Assembly (NCBI RefSeq): GCF_001570965.1
Contig: NZ_BCSR01000001.1
Span: forward strand, 62,001 to 126,000
DNA length: 64,000 nucleotides
Direction of reading: 5' to 3'
Source of the DNA: Janibacter corallicola NBRC 107790
GTDB lineage: Bacteria > Actinomycetota > Actinomycetes > Actinomycetales > Dermatophilaceae
Shown piece by piece: positions 35,997 through 44,371 of the stretch; position 1 is the first letter of the stretch; every line of letters begins with the position of its first letter. The notes under the pieces were generated by a model. It was given only the letters and a program-made list of their open reading frames with translations. It searched no databases and had not been told where the DNA came from. The translations under genes and the position numbers were made by a program.

Positions 35997-37568
35997 ATGA
36001 CTCTCGCACCCGAGAAGAAGACCAAGAAGACCAAGAAGCTGTCGATGAAGGCCCGGTACGAGGCGCTCACGCGAGGCCTGGACTGGGAGCCGAGCTACGT
36101 CGACAAGGACGAGATGTTCCCCCACCTGGACTACGAGGGCATCAAGATCCACGACTGGGCGGCCTGGGAGGACCCCTTCCGACTGACGATCGACGCCTAC
36201 TGCAAGTACCAGGCGGAGAAGGACAAGCGGCTCTACGCCGTCCTGGACGGCTTCGCGCAGGGCCAGGGGCACCTGAGCCTGACCGACGCCAGCTACCTGA
36301 ACGCGATGAAGATCTTCCTCCAGGGCGTGACGCCGCTGGAGTACGCGGCCCACCGCCACTTCGCCTACCTCGCGCGCCACTTCGCCGGGCCCGGCCCGCG
36401 GTTCGCCGCGCTGTGCCAGTCGATCGACGAGATCCGGCACATGCAGACCGAGATCCACACGCTGAGCAACTACAACAAGCTGTACTCGGGCATGCACAAC
36501 TGGCCCGAGGAGTTCGACCGGGTCTGGTACCTCTCGGTGCCCAAGAGCTTCTTCGAGGACGCGGCCTCGGCAGGGCCGTTCGAGTTCCTCATCGCGGTCG
36601 GGTTCTCCTTCGAGTACCTGCTGACCAACCTGCTCTTCGTGCCCTTCATGTCCGGCTCGTCCTTCAACGGCGACCTGCCCACGATGACCTTCGGCTTCTC
36701 CGCGCAGTCGGACGAGTCCCGGCACATGACCCTGGGCCTCGAGGCGATCAAGTTCCTCCTCGAGCAGGACGAGGACAACGTCGAGATCGTCCAGGGCTGG
36801 ATCGACAAGTGGTTCTGGCGCTCCTACCGCGTCACGGCCCTCGTCGCGCAGATGCTGGACTACATGCTCCCGCGCAAGGTGATGAGCTGGAAGGAGTCCT
36901 TCGAGCTCTACTTCGAGGAGCAGATGCTCGGCGGCCTCTTCGAGGACCTCGCCTTCTACGGCATCAAGCCGCCGCGCCACGTCGAGGACGCCATCGCGGA
37001 GAAGGAGCTGCTCTCCCACCAGGTGTACTGGACCTTCTACCAGTACTCCTTCGCAGCCAGCTTCACCACGAGCATGCCGAACGAGGAGCACCAGAAGTGG
37101 CTCGCCGAGTCCTACCCGGACACCTTCGAGAAGTACTACAAGCCGCTGTGGGACAAGGAGGCCAAGAACCTCGAGAACGGTGGCCGGCACTTCGCCACGG
37201 GTCTGCCGCAGCTGTGCCAGGTCTGCCAGGTGCCGATGCTCTTCACCGAGCCCGGTGACCCGACCACCTTCTGCCAGCGCGAGTCCGAGTACCAGGGGGA
37301 GCTCTTCCACACCTGCTCCAACGGGTGCCAGTGGATCTTCGAGCGCGAGCCGGAGAAGTACGTCCAGGCGTGGCTGCCGGTGCACCAGATCCTCGCCGGC
37401 AACTGCGGCGGACCGAGCGTGCCCGAGGTCCTGGACTGGTACGGCCTGCAGGACGGCGACTCCGGGGAGTACCTCGGGTCCCGTGACCACGAGAACTGGG
37501 TGGCGTGGCAGGGCGAGGCCGCTGCCGACACCGCCGCCCCGAGCAACGAGACGAAGGCAGGTGCCTGA
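35997..37568 (+). CDS. dmpN: Phenol hydroxylase alpha subunit (P3, DmpN-like), diiron oxygenase
   Basis: A 523-residue catalytic subunit. The two EXXH iron motifs are clear: DEIRH (Glu145, His148) and DESRH (Glu240, His243); the other carboxylate ligands are probably Glu115 and Glu206. A C-terminal YHS-like zinc site is formed by cysteines in LCQVCQV, TFCQRE and HTCSNGC. It hydroxylates phenol (or methylphenols, benzene) to catechols using O2. ATG at 35997 is preferred over the frame opening at 35946, which lies inside the repeat. Confidence 0.95.
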   Translation: MTLAPEKKTKKTKKLSMKARYEALTRGLDWEPSYVDKDEMFPHLDYEGIKIHDWAAWEDPFRLTIDAYCKYQAEKDKRLYAVLDGFAQGQGHLSLTDASYLNAMKIFLQGVTPLEYAAHRHFAYLARHFAGPGPRFAALCQSIDEIRHMQTEIHTLSNYNKLYSGMHNWPEEFDRVWYLSVPKSFFEDAASAGPFEFLIAVGFSFEYLLTNLLFVPFMSGSSFNGDLPTMTFGFSAQSDESRHMTLGLEAIKFLLEQDEDNVEIVQGWIDKWFWRSYRVTALVAQMLDYMLPRKVMSWKESFELYFEEQMLGGLFEDLAFYGIKPPRHVEDAIAEKELLSHQVYWTFYQYSFAASFTTSMPNEEHQKWLAESYPDTFEKYYKPLWDKEAKNLENGGRHFATGLPQLCQVCQVPMLFTEPGDPTTFCQRESEYQGELFHTCSNGCQWIFEREPEKYVQAWLPVHQILAGNCGGPSVPEVLDWYGLQDGDSGEYLGSRDHENWVAWQGEAAADTAAPSNETKAGA

Positions 37569-37569
37569 C

Positions 37570-37896
37570 ATGGCTGTCAAGAGCCTTGGCGACTACACGT
37601 TCCCCTCCCGCTCCGCGCAGGAGAACTACGGCGAGGACCAGCTGGTCACCGTCCTCGTCGAGGACACGATGTGGTTCTGCTCGCCGGTGATGTTCCGCGC
37701 GCCGCGGGCGATGACCTGGGCGGACTTCCGCGACCAGGTGTTCCGGCCCTTCATCGAGGGGGATCCGGACCACGACCCGTCCGCGCCGCGGGCCTGGACC
37801 CTCCACGGTGAGGTCTTCGAGCCGCGCGACGACCAGACGCTGACCGAGCTCGGTGTCCGGCACAAGGACGTCATCCGCACCCGCGTGGCCGCCTGA
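37570..37896 (+). CDS. dmpO: Phenol hydroxylase gamma subunit (P4, DmpO-like)
   Basis: A 108-residue third hydroxylase subunit (VKSLGDYTFPSRSAQENYGEDQ, LTELGVRHKDVIRTRVAA). It completes the (LNO)2 hydroxylase. It starts one base after the dmpN-like stop and is slightly shorter than DmpO (119 residues). Confidence 0.9.
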   Translation: MAVKSLGDYTFPSRSAQENYGEDQLVTVLVEDTMWFCSPVMFRAPRAMTWADFRDQVFRPFIEGDPDHDPSAPRAWTLHGEVFEPRDDQTLTELGVRHKDVIRTRVAA

Positions 37897-37928
37897 CCCG
37901 CCCCCTTCGCCCCGCCAGGAGTATCACC

Positions 37929-39041
37929 ATGAGCACGTACACCGTCACCGTCGAGCCGGTCGGCCGCGAGGTCGAGTGCGACGAGGACCAGACCATCCTC
38001 GAAGCCTGTCTGCGCGCGGGGGTCTGGCTGCCGCACAGCTGCACCCACGGCACCTGCGCGACCTGCAAGCTGGACAAGCTCGAGGGCGATGTCGACCTCG
38101 GCGAGGCGAGCAGCTTCGCGCTCATGGACTTCGAGCGGGACGACGACAAGATCCTCGCCTGCTGCGCGAAGCCGCAGTCGGACGTCACGATCGAGGCCGA
38201 CCTCGACGTGGACGAGGACATGGAGGTCCACCCGGTCCAGGACTTCACCGGCACGGTGGCGCTCCTGGAGGACATCGCGCAGGACACCAAGCGTCTCGTC
38301 GTCGAGCTGGACCGGGAGATCGGCTTCAACGCCGGGCAGTACATGAAGTTCACCGTCCCGGCGACGGAGAAGGACGGGGAGGGCCTCGAGGAGGTGGACC
38401 GCACCTGGTCGATCGCCTCCCCGCCCGGGGAGGCGACCCGGCTGGAGTTCCACATCCGCAACGTGCCCGGCGGGCGCGGCACCGACGGGTGGGTCTTCGC
38501 CGGACTGGCCGAAGGGGACCAGGTGCGTCTCTCCGGCCCCTACGGCCGGTTCGTCCTCAAGACGACCGACGACAAGCACGCCATCCTCGTCGGCGGCGGG
38601 ACCGGTGTCGCCCCGCTGAAGTCGATGGTGCGCCACGCCCTCGAGGCGGGTGAGTACGAGGGCGAGATCACCCTCTACGCCGGTGGCCGGACCCGGGCCC
38701 ACCTCTACGACGTCGCCGCCTTCCGGGCCCTCGAGGAGGAGCATGAGGACCAGTTCACCTACCGGCCCTGCCTGTCCGAGGAGACCGCCGAGCAGGTGTC
38801 CGCGGACGGGGAGGACCCGGACGGCTACGCCTACGGCCTCGTGACCGAGGTCATCGAGGAGGACCACGCCCGCCTCGGGGGGTGCCGCGGCTACCTGTGC
38901 GGCCCCCCGCCGATGGTCGATGCGGCCCTGAAGACGATGATGGGTCGTCGTCTCTTCCCCAGGGACATCCTCCGGGAGGACTTCTTCGACGAGTCGGACA
39001 AGAACAGCGGCGGCCTGAAGTCTCCCCTGATCAAGCGGTGA
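37929..39041 (+). CDS. dmpP: Phenol hydroxylase reductase (P5, DmpP-like), FAD and [2Fe-2S]
   Basis: A 370-residue NADH-dependent reductase. The N-terminal plant-type ferredoxin domain has Cys38, Cys43, Cys46 and Cys78 or Cys79 (SCTHGTCATCKLD). An FAD-binding barrel follows (RTWSIASPP), then an NAD domain (VGGGTGVAPLKSM, CGPPPMVDAAL). It passes electrons from NADH to the diiron site. A small hairpin (39052-39071) follows the stop. Confidence 0.94.
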   Translation: MSTYTVTVEPVGREVECDEDQTILEACLRAGVWLPHSCTHGTCATCKLDKLEGDVDLGEASSFALMDFERDDDKILACCAKPQSDVTIEADLDVDEDMEVHPVQDFTGTVALLEDIAQDTKRLVVELDREIGFNAGQYMKFTVPATEKDGEGLEEVDRTWSIASPPGEATRLEFHIRNVPGGRGTDGWVFAGLAEGDQVRLSGPYGRFVLKTTDDKHAILVGGGTGVAPLKSMVRHALEAGEYEGEITLYAGGRTRAHLYDVAAFRALEEEHEDQFTYRPCLSEETAEQVSADGEDPDGYAYGLVTEVIEEDHARLGGCRGYLCGPPPMVDAALKTMMGRRLFPRDILREDFFDESDKNSGGLKSPLIKR

Positions 39042-39051
39042 CCCGCGCTTG

Positions 39052-39071
39052 TGCCGCCCGATGAAGCGGCA
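39052..39071. terminator. Possible weak hairpin after the hydroxylase operon
   Basis: TGCCGC and GCGGCA form a six-base stem around an eight-base loop, 11 bases after the reductase stop. There is no T-run, so termination is uncertain. Confidence 0.35.
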
Positions 39072-39108
39072 GACAATGTGACCCACGAGGCTTCAGGAGG
39101 ACGGTGCG

Positions 39109-39945
39109 ATGACGGCGATGCGGGAGTCCGGTGCCCGCCCCCACGGGGGCGCTCACGGTGGAGCATGGATCGCCTCCACCCCCAAGCGGGTCTCCCCCGG
39201 ACGTGACGTCGGCGGGCTGCGCTCGGTGGGCACGGCACTGGACGTGCTCGAGTGCTTCGCCACCGACTCCGCACTCGGGGTCTCCGACATCGCCCGTCGT
39301 GTCGGCGTGGCCAAGTCGACCGCCCACCGGGTGCTGACGACGCTGGCCAGTCGGGGGTTCATCGAGCAGGACGAGGAGACCGGCCTCTACAGCCTCGGCC
39401 TGCACCTCTACGAGCTCGGCACGTTGTCACTGGCCCGCAACCAGCTGCGGCACGCCGCGCTGCCGACGCTGCGGATGATGGCCCACCAGACCGGCCTGAC
39501 GGTCAACCTCGGTGTCGCCGACGGCGCGGACGTCGTCTTCATCGAGCGCATCGAGGCCCAGGACTCGGTGCGCTTCCTCGGCCACAGCGGCCGGCGGCTG
39601 CCCGCCCACACCACGAGCTCCGGCAAGGCGATCGCCGCCTTCGACGAACAGCTGGACCAGGAGCGCCGGATCGCCGGCTTCCCGCCACGGGCGCGGGAGA
39701 CGATCCGCCGCGAGGAGGACTGGGACGCCGAGCTGCGGTGGGTGCGCAGCAACGGCCACGCCCGCACCCGGGACGCCAGCTACGACGGCAGCGCCTCGGT
39801 CGCGGTCCCCATCCGCCACCAAGGAGCGGTCCTGGGCTCGGTCTCCTTCTTCGGTCCCGGAGAGGTCATCAACCCCCGGATCGGCAAGCTCCTGCCGATG
39901 CTCGTGGCCGGCGCCGCGCGCATCTCGCGGGACTACCGCGCCTGA
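39109..39945 (+). CDS. IclR-family transcriptional regulator
   Basis: A 278-residue regulator with an N-terminal winged helix (ALDVLECFATDSALGVSDIA, KSTAHRVLTTLASRGFI) and a C-terminal GAF-like effector domain (RRLPAHTTSSGKAIAA, ASVAVPIRHQGAVLGSVSFF). It lies between the hydroxylase operon and the lower-pathway operon. AGGAGG precedes the ATG. It is my preferred candidate for the protein that binds the shared CGTTCC-N7-GGAACG sites; effector unknown. Confidence 0.92.
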   Translation: MTAMRESGARPHGGAHGGAWIASTPKRVSPGRDVGGLRSVGTALDVLECFATDSALGVSDIARRVGVAKSTAHRVLTTLASRGFIEQDEETGLYSLGLHLYELGTLSLARNQLRHAALPTLRMMAHQTGLTVNLGVADGADVVFIERIEAQDSVRFLGHSGRRLPAHTTSSGKAIAAFDEQLDQERRIAGFPPRARETIRREEDWDAELRWVRSNGHARTRDASYDGSASVAVPIRHQGAVLGSVSFFGPGEVINPRIGKLLPMLVAGAARISRDYRA

Positions 39946-39965
39946 GCAAGCAGGCGCTCCCGGGT

Positions 39966-39984
39966 CGTTCCATACCGCGGAACG
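39966..39984. promoter_or_regulatory. Shared 19-bp operator, copy 3 (CGTTCC-N7-GGAACG)
   Basis: Same arms and spacer as copies 1 and 2, 42 bases before the hydratase gene. Its centre is 51 bases before the presumed transcription start at the ATG (40026), upstream of where a -35 would lie, which suits an activator or dual regulator. Confidence 0.72.
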
Positions 39985-40012
39985 CCCGGGTCCCGGGCCG
40001 TGGTGCAGGCCA

Positions 40013-40018
40013 TAGCGT
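40013..40018 (+). promoter_or_regulatory. Likely leaderless promoter (-10, TAGCGT) of the lower-pathway operon
   Basis: TAGCGT ends seven bases before the ATG at 40026 and no Shine-Dalgarno sequence is present, so the transcript probably starts at the initiation codon. Confidence 0.5.
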
Positions 40019-40025
40019 GACGGGC

Positions 40026-40862
40026 ATGGACGAGACCAGGGCCGTGAGCGACCTGCTGGAGGCCTACCGCACGAGGACACCCATCCCCCCGCTGACCGAG
40101 ACCCACGGCCCGGTCCCGATGGAGCAGGCCTACGAGATCCAGCTCTCGCAGGTCCGCAGCTGGGTGGGCGACGGACGCACCGTCATCGGTCACAAGGTCG
40201 GCCTGACCTCCGTGGCGATGCAGCGGCAGCTGGGCGTGGACCGGCCTGACTTCGGTCACCTCATGGACGACTTCGCGCACCTGGAGCACCAGCCGATCCC
40301 CCTGGAGAGCTACCTCCAGCCGCGGATCGAGCCGGAGATCGCCTTCGTCCTCGGCAAGCCCCTCCAGGGCCCCGGGGTCACCGTCGCCCAGGCCATCGAC
40401 GCCGTCGACTACGTCCTGCCGGCCCTGGAGATCGTCGACAGCCGCATCGCGGACTGGAAGATCACCATCGGCGACACCATCGCGGACAACGCCAGCTCCG
40501 GAGGCTTCGTCCTCGGCTCCACCCCCACCCCGCTGGACGCGCTCGACCTGCGCCTCCTCGGCTGTGTGCTCAGCCGCAACTCCCAGATCGTGGGGACCGG
40601 CGCGGGCGGTGCGGTGCTCGGCTCGCCGCTGACCAGCCTCGTGTGGCTCGCCAACACCGTCGGCGTCCTCGGCACCCGGCTCGAGGCCGGCCACGTCGTC
40701 CTGCCGGGCTCGGTGACCAGCATGGTCCCGGTCGCCCCGGGGGACGTCTTCACCGCGACCTTCGCCGGTCTCGGCAGCGTCACGGCGCTGTTCGCCAACC
40801 AAGACTCCGCCAAGCAAGGACAGGGAAGCACGATGAAGCGCACCCCGGGAGCCACCCGATGA
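40026..40862 (+). CDS. dmpE: 2-hydroxypenta-2,4-dienoate hydratase (DmpE-like)
   Basis: A 278-residue member of the FAH-like hydratase/decarboxylase family (GHKVGLTSVAMQRQLGVD, YLQPRIEPEIAFVLGK, DNASSGGFVLG). It adds water to 2-hydroxypentadienoate to give 4-hydroxy-2-oxovalerate. The downstream paralogue is the decarboxylase; the two act as a complex in Pseudomonas. The stop overlaps the next start by four bases (ATGA). Assignment between hydratase and decarboxylase rests on similarity remembered from DmpE and on order. Confidence 0.85.
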   Translation: MDETRAVSDLLEAYRTRTPIPPLTETHGPVPMEQAYEIQLSQVRSWVGDGRTVIGHKVGLTSVAMQRQLGVDRPDFGHLMDDFAHLEHQPIPLESYLQPRIEPEIAFVLGKPLQGPGVTVAQAIDAVDYVLPALEIVDSRIADWKITIGDTIADNASSGGFVLGSTPTPLDALDLRLLGCVLSRNSQIVGTGAGGAVLGSPLTSLVWLANTVGVLGTRLEAGHVVLPGSVTSMVPVAPGDVFTATFAGLGSVTALFANQDSAKQGQGSTMKRTPGATR

Positions 40863-41644
40863 CCGCCTGGGACGTCGAGTCGGTCGCCACCGAGCTGCTC
40901 GCCTGCGAGGACGAGCGCCGCGACCGTGTGAAGTTCACCGACGAGTGGCCGGGGCTGGACGTCGCCACCGGCTACGAGGTCCAGGACCTGACCCTGCAGC
41001 GTCGGCTCGCCCGCGGCGAGGAGCTGGTCGGCATCAAGCTCGGCCTCACCTCCCGGGCCAAGCAGCAGCGGATGGGGGTGGAGACCCCCTTCGTCGCCTG
41101 GCTCACGGACGCGATGGTCCTGCCCGCCGGTGACCCGATCCCGCAGGAGAAGCTGATCCACCCGCGCGTCGAGCCGGAGCTCGTCTTCGTCATGGGTGAG
41201 CGGCTCGAGGGCCCGGGCGTCACGGCTGCGCAGGCGATGGCCGCCGTCGACCACGTCCTCGGCGGCGCCGAGGTCATCGACAGCCGGTACAAGGACTTCA
41301 AGTTCGCCGCCGGTGACGTCATCGCCGACAACGCCAGCTCCGGTGCCTACGTCACCGGACCGGTCGCCCTCCCCCCGAGCGAGCTCGACCTCTCCCTCGA
41401 GGCGGTGCTCGTCGAGGTCGACGGCCACGTCGTCGACTCCGCGACCGGCGCCGCCGTGCAGGGCCACCCCGCCGAGGCGCTGGCGCTCGCGGCCAACGAC
41501 CTGGCCACGCGCGGCCACGCGATCGAGCCCGGCTGGATCGTGCTGACCGGGGGGATGACCGACGCCTACTTCGCCACCCCGGGCACGTCGATCTCCTGCC
41601 ACTTCACCAACCTCGGGTCCGTGCGCATCAACGGGGGCGAGTGA
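40859..41644 (+). CDS. dmpH: 4-oxalocrotonate decarboxylase (DmpH-like)
   Basis: A 261-residue paralogue of the upstream hydratase (GIKLGLTSRAKQQRMGVETP, IHPRVEPELVFVMGE, DNASSGAYVTG). It decarboxylates 2-oxo-3-hexenedioate to 2-hydroxypentadienoate with Mg2+. DmpH of Pseudomonas is 264 residues. It is coupled to the hydratase by an ATGA overlap and followed at once by the tautomerase that makes its substrate. Confidence 0.87.
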   Translation: MTAWDVESVATELLACEDERRDRVKFTDEWPGLDVATGYEVQDLTLQRRLARGEELVGIKLGLTSRAKQQRMGVETPFVAWLTDAMVLPAGDPIPQEKLIHPRVEPELVFVMGERLEGPGVTAAQAMAAVDHVLGGAEVIDSRYKDFKFAAGDVIADNASSGAYVTGPVALPPSELDLSLEAVLVEVDGHVVDSATGAAVQGHPAEALALAANDLATRGHAIEPGWIVLTGGMTDAYFATPGTSISCHFTNLGSVRINGGE

Positions 41645-41645
41645 G

Positions 41646-41873
41646 GTGCCCGTCGTCCAGGTCACCCTCACCGAGGGCCGCTCGCCGGAGACCATCCGCA
41701 CGATGATCTCCGCGGTGACCCAGGCCGTCGTCGACGCCGGCGTCGCCCCGAAGGCCAACGTCCGGGTCCTCGTCAACGAGATCCCCACCGAGCACTTCGC
41801 CGCCGGGGACACCACCATCGCGGAGCGGCACGCTGCCGCAGCGGACAACGAGAGCAAGGAGGGTCGGGCATGA
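41646..41873 (+). CDS. dmpI: 4-oxalocrotonate tautomerase (DmpI-like)
   Basis: A 75-residue tautomerase. The GTG start puts the catalytic Pro directly after fMet (MPVVQVTLTEGRSPETIR); Arg12-type residues are present. It converts the enol form of 4-oxalocrotonate to the keto form. Slightly longer than the usual 62 residues. The stop overlaps the dehydrogenase start (ATGA). Confidence 0.9.
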   Translation: MPVVQVTLTEGRSPETIRTMISAVTQAVVDAGVAPKANVRVLVNEIPTEHFAAGDTTIAERHAAAADNESKEGRA

Positions 41874-43327
41874 GCACCCAGTTCTTCGGCCACGTCATCG
41901 GAGGCGAAGAGGTCGAGTCCCTCGACGGGAAGCGCTTCGACGTCTACAACCCGTGGACCCAGGAGGTCTTCGCGCAGGCCGCCGAGGGCAGCGCCGAGGA
42001 TGCCGAGCGGGCCGTCGCCAGCGCCCGGAAGGCCTTCGACGAGGGGCCCTGGCCCCGGATGACCCGTCCCGAGCGGGCCACGGCGATCCACCGCCTCGCC
42101 GACCTCATGGAGGAGCGGATCGAGGAGCTGGCCACCCTCGACACGACGAACATGGGCAAGCCCTACGCCCAGGCGAAGCACGACGTCGGCCGCTCCGTGG
42201 CCAACTTCCGCTTCTTCGCCGACCACCAGCGCGACCACACCGGCGAGGTCTACCCGATGCCCTCGGGCCACCACACCTACAGCGAGTTCGGCCCCGTCGG
42301 CGTCGTCGGCGCGATCTCGCCGTGGAACTTCCCGCTGATGATGGCCTCGTGGAAGATCGCTCCGGCCATCGCCTGGGGCAACACGTGCATCATCAAGCCG
42401 AGCGAGGACACCCCCGCCTCGGTGACGCTGCTCGGCCGGTTGGCGCTCGAGGCCGGCTTCCCGCCCGGCGTCCTCAACGTCCTCAACGGCCACGGCGCCC
42501 CGGCCGGCTCGACGCTCACCGCCGACGACCGCGTCGACCGGGTCACCTTCACCGGCTCCTCGACGACGGGCAAGACGGTCATGGCCTCGGCTGCCTCGCA
42601 CCTGGCCCCGGTCTCCCTCGAGCTCGGGGGCAAGGGCGCCAACATCGTCTTCGACGACGCCGACATCGACAATGCCGTCCACTGGGCGGTCGAGGCGATC
42701 TTCCGCAACTCGGGCCAGATCTGCCTCGCCGGCTCTCGCCTCTTCGTCCAGGACGGTATCTACGACGAGTTCATGGAGCGCTTCAAGGCGGCCGCCGAGG
42801 CGCTGACGATCGGCGACCCCTTCGACCCCGAGGTCACGTTCTCCGTCCTCTCCTCCAAGAAGCACTTCGACAAGGTCTCGAGCTACCTGGAGGGCATCGA
42901 GGAGCAGGGCGGCACGGTCCTCACCGGGGGCCCGGACGAGGAGGGGCGCTGGCTCGTCAAGCCGACGATCCTCACCGGCTTGCCGCTGGACTCGCCGCAG
43001 TACCGCGACGAGATCTTCGGGCCGGTCTGCGTCGTCAACCGCTTCGAGACCGAGGCGGAGGCCGTGCACCTGGCCAACGACACCCGCTACGGGCTGAACG
43101 CGATGCTCTTCACGGAGAACCTCTCCCGGGCCCACCGCGTCTCCTCGAACCTGCGGGCCGGCACCGTCTGGGTCAACTGCTTCTTCATCCGCGACCTGCG
43201 CACCCCCTTCGGCGGGGTCGGCGACTCCGGCGTGGGGCGCGAAGGGGGCGACTTCAGTCGAGAGTTCTTCACCGAGCCCAAGGCCGTGGTCATGCAGATC
43301 GATCGGGAGGTCCCCGGGGCGAAGTGA
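41870..43327 (+). CDS. dmpC: 2-hydroxymuconic semialdehyde dehydrogenase (DmpC-like)
   Basis: A 485-residue NAD-dependent aldehyde dehydrogenase with the general-base Glu251 (ELGGKGANIVF), nucleophile Cys285 (NSGQICLAGSR) and coenzyme motif FTGSSTTGK. It oxidises the ring-cleavage product to 4-oxalocrotonate, the first step of the oxalocrotonate branch. Last gene of the operon hydratase - decarboxylase - tautomerase - dehydrogenase. Confidence 0.9.
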   Translation: MSTQFFGHVIGGEEVESLDGKRFDVYNPWTQEVFAQAAEGSAEDAERAVASARKAFDEGPWPRMTRPERATAIHRLADLMEERIEELATLDTTNMGKPYAQAKHDVGRSVANFRFFADHQRDHTGEVYPMPSGHHTYSEFGPVGVVGAISPWNFPLMMASWKIAPAIAWGNTCIIKPSEDTPASVTLLGRLALEAGFPPGVLNVLNGHGAPAGSTLTADDRVDRVTFTGSSTTGKTVMASAASHLAPVSLELGGKGANIVFDDADIDNAVHWAVEAIFRNSGQICLAGSRLFVQDGIYDEFMERFKAAAEALTIGDPFDPEVTFSVLSSKKHFDKVSSYLEGIEEQGGTVLTGGPDEEGRWLVKPTILTGLPLDSPQYRDEIFGPVCVVNRFETEAEAVHLANDTRYGLNAMLFTENLSRAHRVSSNLRAGTVWVNCFFIRDLRTPFGGVGDSGVGREGGDFSREFFTEPKAVVMQIDREVPGAK

Positions 43328-43341
43328 CCCGGCCGGGTCAC
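43324..43341. repeat. 18-bp perfect palindrome at the end of the lower-pathway operon
   Basis: GTGACCCGG followed directly by CCGGGTCAC, overlapping the dehydrogenase stop codon. It has no loop and no T-run. It could be part of a terminator or a protein-binding site. Confidence 0.45.
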
Positions 43342-43443
43342 CCCGTCTTCGTTGCACGATTGTGACCTGCTCGGAGCGCTGTGGCATCGTGGATCGATGC
43401 TTCCACGAGTGGGGCACGCCATCGAAGCACCGAGGAGATCCCA

Positions 43444-44370
43444 GTGAACCGACCGGAGAGCCAGCGTGGGGGAGACGCCTTCGACGCCTTCTTCGGCGAC
43501 CCTTCGGGTGAGCACCCGGAATCCGAGGAGGAGCCCACCCAGGAGGTCTGGGTCGGTCGCGGCGTAGCGGGGCAGTCCACCCAGGAGGAGGCCCTGCCCG
43601 AGTCCTGGTGGTCGGGTGCCGCCGGCTCGGGCGCCGCGGGAGCCGCGACGAGCGCCACCTGGACCACCTCCGGTGGCCCCGTCCCCGCCGCGGCACCGTC
43701 GCGTCGGGTCTCGGCCGCCGGTCTCGTGGCGCTGCTGCTCGGCGGGGTTCTGCTCGGCGGCGCGGGTGTCGCGGGCGCGATGAACCTCTTCTCCGGAGGC
43801 GGCGGCGATCCCACCGCGGCCCCGAGCACCGCGACGAGCACGCAGGAGCCGACCGCGAGCGGCCCCTCCTCCAGCTCCTCCAGCTCCAGCAGCTCAGAGG
43901 AGAGCAGCACGGACGCCGACGAGGACTCCGCCACCACCGAGGAGACGACGGAGTCGACGCCCGAGGAGACCACGGAGTCCACCACCGAGAGCACCTCGAC
44001 GACGAGCGAGGAGAGCGAGCCCAGCTCCTCGAGCACGACCGAGGAGCCGAGCACCACCTCGACCTCGTCCTCGAGCACCCCCTCGAGCACGGAGTCGGAC
44101 ACGGTGGCCGCCGAGCGCAGCGGTGAGCTCCCCCGGGGCGTGAGCGCGTGCGGCGGCGAGGCCGGCGGAGTGAAGGCCGGCTCGGCCACCGCGCTGACCA
44201 GCTGCCCCTTCGCGACGGCGGTCCGCGATGCCTACGTCGCCTCCGGCGGCAGCGCGAGCAGCCTCAGGGTCCGTAGCCCCGTGACCGACCGCAGCTACAC
44301 GATGAACTGCTCCGGCGGGTCGGTGACCACCTGCACCGGTGGGAACAACGCGGTCGTCGTCCTCTACTGA
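43444..44370 (+). CDS. Membrane-anchored Ser/Thr/Glu-rich protein, hypothetical
   Basis: A 308-residue protein: acidic cytoplasmic N-terminus of about 75 residues, a transmembrane helix (SAAGLVALLLGGVLLGGAGVAG), a long low-complexity Ser/Thr/Glu stalk (about 120-220), then a C-terminal domain of about 80 residues with paired cysteines (SACGGE, TSCPFAT, MNCSGG, TTCTGG). The stalk would span the cell wall. GAGGAG lies before the GTG at 43444. It ends one base before the next gene's GTG codon begins, so the two are probably cotranscribed. Family not recognised. Confidence 0.65.
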   Translation: MNRPESQRGGDAFDAFFGDPSGEHPESEEEPTQEVWVGRGVAGQSTQEEALPESWWSGAAGSGAAGAATSATWTTSGGPVPAAAPSRRVSAAGLVALLLGGVLLGGAGVAGAMNLFSGGGGDPTAAPSTATSTQEPTASGPSSSSSSSSSSEESSTDADEDSATTEETTESTPEETTESTTESTSTTSEESEPSSSSTTEEPSTTSTSSSSTPSSTESDTVAAERSGELPRGVSACGGEAGGVKAGSATALTSCPFATAVRDAYVASGGSASSLRVRSPVTDRSYTMNCSGGSVTTCTGGNNAVVVLY

Positions 44371-44371
44371 C

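Noticed and set aside
40409-43696. A 1095-codon minus-strand frame across the lower-pathway operon
   Set aside because: Antisense to four recognisable enzymes; low-complexity Gly/Asp/Val/Arg product with no motif.
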